Source: an uncultured Alphaproteobacteria bacterium (GTDB lineage Bacteria; Pseudomonadota; Alphaproteobacteria; HIMB59). Taken from it: 64,000 bases of DNA. The DNA lies in assembly GCA_902527545.1 (NCBI GenBank), contig CABZPR010000004.1, positions 45,478-109,477 on the forward strand. Direction: 5' to 3'. Below the pieces are notes generated by a model, which was given only the letters and a program-made list of their open reading frames with translations, ran no database searches and had not been told where the DNA came from. Every line of letters starts with the position of its first letter. The stretch's first letter is position 1. Shown here in pieces: positions 61,877 to 64,000 of this stretch. A program made the translations under genes and the position numbers.

Positions 61877-62926
61877 ATGGAATATATCGCCCTCGGTTGC
61901 ATGTCTGGTACTTCTTTAGATGGTATTGATTGTAGCTTGGTCAAATCTGATGGAGTTTCATATGTGACTGATATATCAAATGAATTCATTCCATATAGTG
62001 ATGATCTGCAATTAAAATTACGTAATGTAATTTTGAAAGGATACTTAGACGATACCAAAGTTATCAACCAGCTAAATCAAGAATATAAGGATTCTATAAA
62101 CAATTTTATTAAAAAAAATAATTTCGAAATAGACTTAATTGCAATGCATGGACAAACAATATATCACGATCAAAAAACAAAAATTTCAATACAACTATTT
62201 GATAAGAGTATTAGATTTAACACTAACTCTCCTGTTATATGTAACTTTAGAAAAAATGATTTGTTAAATGGTGGTAATGGGGCACCAATAATGCCAGAAT
62301 TCCACCGAGTCTTAGCTAATCAACTAGATTTAAAAAAGGTTATTTTTGTTAATATAGGAGGTGTTACTAATATAACTGTAATTGATAACCAAAAAATTAC
62401 TGCTGGTGATAGTTCTTTTGGTAATGCCATCGTTAATGATTTAATTTATGAAAAAACTAAAGAAAGATTTGATGTTGATGGTTCATTATCTAATAATGGT
62501 CAAAAAATTGATGTTCTATTTAAGAGAATAATAAGTGACAAGTATTTTTTAGAAAAACTTCCTAAATCTTTAGACAGAAATTATTTTCATAAATATATAG
62601 ATTATTCTATTAAAGATAAAAATTTAAATGATTTAATTTATACATTGCTTGAAGTTATTCCATTTGCTATTAATTCTTTGATTTCCTCGCAATCAGAATT
62701 CAAAATTATTTTAATGGGCGGTGGAAGAAAAAATCTAACTTTAAAAAAAATTTTCAGTAATTATTTTGATAATATTTCTTTAATTGATGATTTCCAAATA
62801 GATGGAGATTTTATAGAATCCCAAGGAATGGCATTACTTGGTATAAGATATATGCTAAAAAAACAATCTACATATTATGAAACTACAAAAGTTTTAAAAA
62901 ATATTTACTTAGGTGAAAAGTGTTAG
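61877..62926 (+). CDS. anmK: Anhydro-N-acetylmuramic acid kinase
   Basis: A 349-residue ASKHA kinase. GCMSGTSLDGIDCSLV at the start is the AnmK signature, IAMHGQTIYHD follows, VNIGGVTNITVI and AGDSSFGNAIVNDLI are the sugar/nucleotide sites, and ILMGGGRKN with ESQGMALLGIRYM close the protein. It phosphorylates 1,6-anhydro-MurNAc in peptidoglycan recycling. It diverges from tyrS. Its stop overlaps the convergent hydrolase gene by 4 bases. Confidence 0.94.
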   Translation: MEYIALGCMSGTSLDGIDCSLVKSDGVSYVTDISNEFIPYSDDLQLKLRNVILKGYLDDTKVINQLNQEYKDSINNFIKKNNFEIDLIAMHGQTIYHDQKTKISIQLFDKSIRFNTNSPVICNFRKNDLLNGGNGAPIMPEFHRVLANQLDLKKVIFVNIGGVTNITVIDNQKITAGDSSFGNAIVNDLIYEKTKERFDVDGSLSNNGQKIDVLFKRIISDKYFLEKLPKSLDRNYFHKYIDYSIKDKNLNDLIYTLLEVIPFAINSLISSQSEFKIILMGGGRKNLTLKKIFSNYFDNISLIDDFQIDGDFIESQGMALLGIRYMLKKQSTYYETTKVLKNIYLGEKC

Positions 62927-63561
62927 CTTTTGTGCTTTTGAATATACTTATTTAAAGTATTCATAAGAGGATCTAGCTTTCCCTCAAATAAGTGATTTGA
63001 TTTTGAGATAGTTTCCATTGAAACTTCTGCATTTTTTTGTTTTTTAAATGTTTCAAAAAATTCTTTTAAGTTATCTCTTTTTACTATTTCATCTTGTTCA
63101 GCTCTAACTATCAATGTTTTTATAGGACAGGGTGATAAAAAATTAAAATCGTACAAATTTACAGGTGGGGCTATTAAAATTAATCCATCTACTTCTGGTC
63201 TTCTCATTAGAGTTTGAAATCCAATCCAAGCACCAAAGGAGAATCCTACAATCCAACACGACCTAAAATCCTCATTTTTTTTTTGGAGCCAATCTAAAGA
63301 GACACTCGCATCATTTAGCTCTCCCTCTCCCTCAGTGAAGGCACCATCACTCTTGCCAACACCACGAAAATTTATTCTTAAAGTTGAAAAACCAGCATCT
63401 TTCATCACTTTAAATGCAGCATAATTAACTTTAGTGTCCATAGTTCCACCATGTTTAGGATTAGGATGGAGAATTATAGCTATATTTGGTTTTTCTTGCT
63501 CACTAGGTGAGTATTTGGCTTGAAGTTTACCTTCGCCACCTTGTATAAATACTTCTGGCAT
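62923..63561 (-). CDS. Alpha/beta hydrolase, YpfH/dienelactone-hydrolase-like
   Basis: A 212-residue serine hydrolase starting at the ATG at 63561 (MPEVFIQGGEGKLQAKY), the usual opening of this alphaproteobacterial family. IILHPNPKHGGTMD is the oxyanion region, GFSFGAWIGFQ (G-x-S-x-G) the nucleophile and SNHLFEGKLD the His. VRAEQDEIV carries the acidic residue. The substrate is unknown; related proteins act on carboxylic esters. It diverges from mnmA, with a 50-base spacer. Confidence 0.85.
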   Translation of the reverse strand: MPEVFIQGGEGKLQAKYSPSEQEKPNIAIILHPNPKHGGTMDTKVNYAAFKVMKDAGFSTLRINFRGVGKSDGAFTEGEGELNDASVSLDWLQKKNEDFRSCWIVGFSFGAWIGFQTLMRRPEVDGLILIAPPVNLYDFNFLSPCPIKTLIVRAEQDEIVKRDNLKEFFETFKKQKNAEVSMETISKSNHLFEGKLDPLMNTLNKYIQKHKS

Positions 63562-63611
63562 AATTAAAGAAGAGATCATAGATTACTTTTGATAAAAAAA
63601 GCAAGTTATAA

Positions 63612-64000
63612 ATGAATTCATTAGGTTTTAATAAAGATCCATCAAGTACAACAGTGGTGGTTGCTATGTCTGGTGGAGTGGATAGTTCTGTCACAGCTGG
63701 GCTATTAAAAAAAGAGGGATACAATGTTATAGGTATAACTCTTCAGCTCTATACTTCTAATAACTCTGCAAAAAAAGGTTCTTGTTGTTCAGGTCTTGAT
63801 ATTTATGACGCTAGAAGAGTTGCCCAAAAATTAGATATACCCCACTATGTATTTAATTATGAAAAAACATTTAAATCAGATGTAATCGATTACTTTATCA
63901 ACGCTTACGAAAATGGTGAGACACCCATACCTTGTGTTAAGTGTAATGAGACTGTTAAGTTTAGAGATTTAATGAACTTTGCAAAAAAATTAGAGGCAGA
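63612..64000 (+). CDS. mnmA: tRNA-specific 2-thiouridylase MnmA, 3' end cut off
   Basis: Begins at the ATG at 63612 and runs to the window edge, giving 129 residues of about 360. [16 protein letters not shown] is the PP-loop (S-G-G-x-D-S), [10 protein letters not shown] and [21 protein letters not shown] are the next blocks, and [13 protein letters not shown] holds the catalytic Cys and the N-terminal sulfur-transfer site. It adds sulfur to U34 of certain tRNAs. Divergent from the hydrolase gene. Confidence 0.93.
   Translation, partial: MNSLGFNKDPSSTTVVVAMSGGVDSSVTAGLLKKEGYNVIGITLQLYTSNNSAKKGSCCSGLDIYDARRVAQKLDIPHYVFNYEKTFKSDVIDYFINAYENGETPIPCVKCNETVKFRDLMNFAKKLEA

Noticed and set aside
1..64000. 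CRISPR arrays, prophage, insertion sequences, tRNA or rRNA genes
   Set aside because: No regularly spaced direct repeats, integrase or transposase genes, or tRNA/rRNA sequences were recognised on either strand. Short tRNAs could be missed by eye.

Overview
The window looks like a piece of a small, AT-rich, streamlined genome of a free-living marine alphaproteobacterium (the SAR11 / HIMB59 / AEGEAN-169 style of lifestyle). The evidence is the low GC throughout, the very short spacers, convergent genes that overlap at their stop codons, the alphaproteobacterial F1-ATPase zeta subunit (DUF1476), and gene content centred on methylated amines and osmolytes. The exact clade cannot be fixed from sequence reading alone. 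No rRNA, tRNA, CRISPR array, insertion sequence or prophage was seen.

Layout. 1-7.1 kb: a cation/proton antiporter operon of the Mrp/Mbh type (E-F-G-DUF4040-B-C-D-D-small protein-D); the first gene is cut by the window edge. 7.1-11.9 kb: mixed housekeeping genes (chorismate mutase, LOG-type hydrolase, a class I amidotransferase, a DMT exporter, a glyoxalase, the F1-ATPase zeta subunit, MmsA). 12-15.7 kb: a TPP riboswitch followed by a thiamine salvage operon (ThiV-like SSS transporter, ThiM, ThiE, ThiD). 15.8-16.7 kb: cold-shock protein and a DjlA-like J protein. 16.8-25.2 kb: glycine betaine catabolism (BHMT, a choline-kinase-like protein, dimethylglycine dehydrogenase) with the electron route to quinone (ETF beta, ETF alpha, ETF-QO). 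25.2-28.5 kb: an unknown protein, a DmdC-like acyl-CoA dehydrogenase and alanine racemase.

28.6-59.6 kb is a large methylamine island. It carries a TMAO ABC transporter (TmoX-TmoV-TmoW), TMAO demethylase (Tdm), a stand-alone GcvT-family protein, trimethylamine monooxygenase (Tmm, opposite strand) with a previously unlisted 57-residue membrane protein, N-methylglutamate dehydrogenase (MgdABCD), and a first N-methylglutamate-synthase-like set (MgsABC). An IclR regulator, an FAD oxidoreductase, a glutamine-synthetase-like protein and a second MgsABC-like set follow. Next come a GmaS-type ligase, an ammonium transporter with small membrane proteins, and a third glutamine-synthetase-like gene with a class I amidotransferase and a MetX-like acyltransferase. 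Together these would take up TMA/TMAO, strip the methyl groups one by one onto tetrahydrofolate, and recover the nitrogen as glutamate or ammonium. The dimethylamine step has no recognisable oxygenase in the window. 60.6-64 kb returns to housekeeping genes (TyrS, AnmK, a hydrolase, and MnmA cut by the window edge).

The most notable signal not explained by the genes is a 19-base palindrome, TGTTTCATA-N-TATGRAACA. It occurs in front of the tmm/mgdABCD divergent pair, the iclR gene and the FAD-oxidoreductase/glnT operon, and in degenerate form in front of tmoX. It is a good candidate operator for the local IclR protein and would tie the island into one regulon. The second notable signal is that the two MgsC paralogues differ in the iron-sulfur cysteines: one set keeps them and the other has lost all of them.
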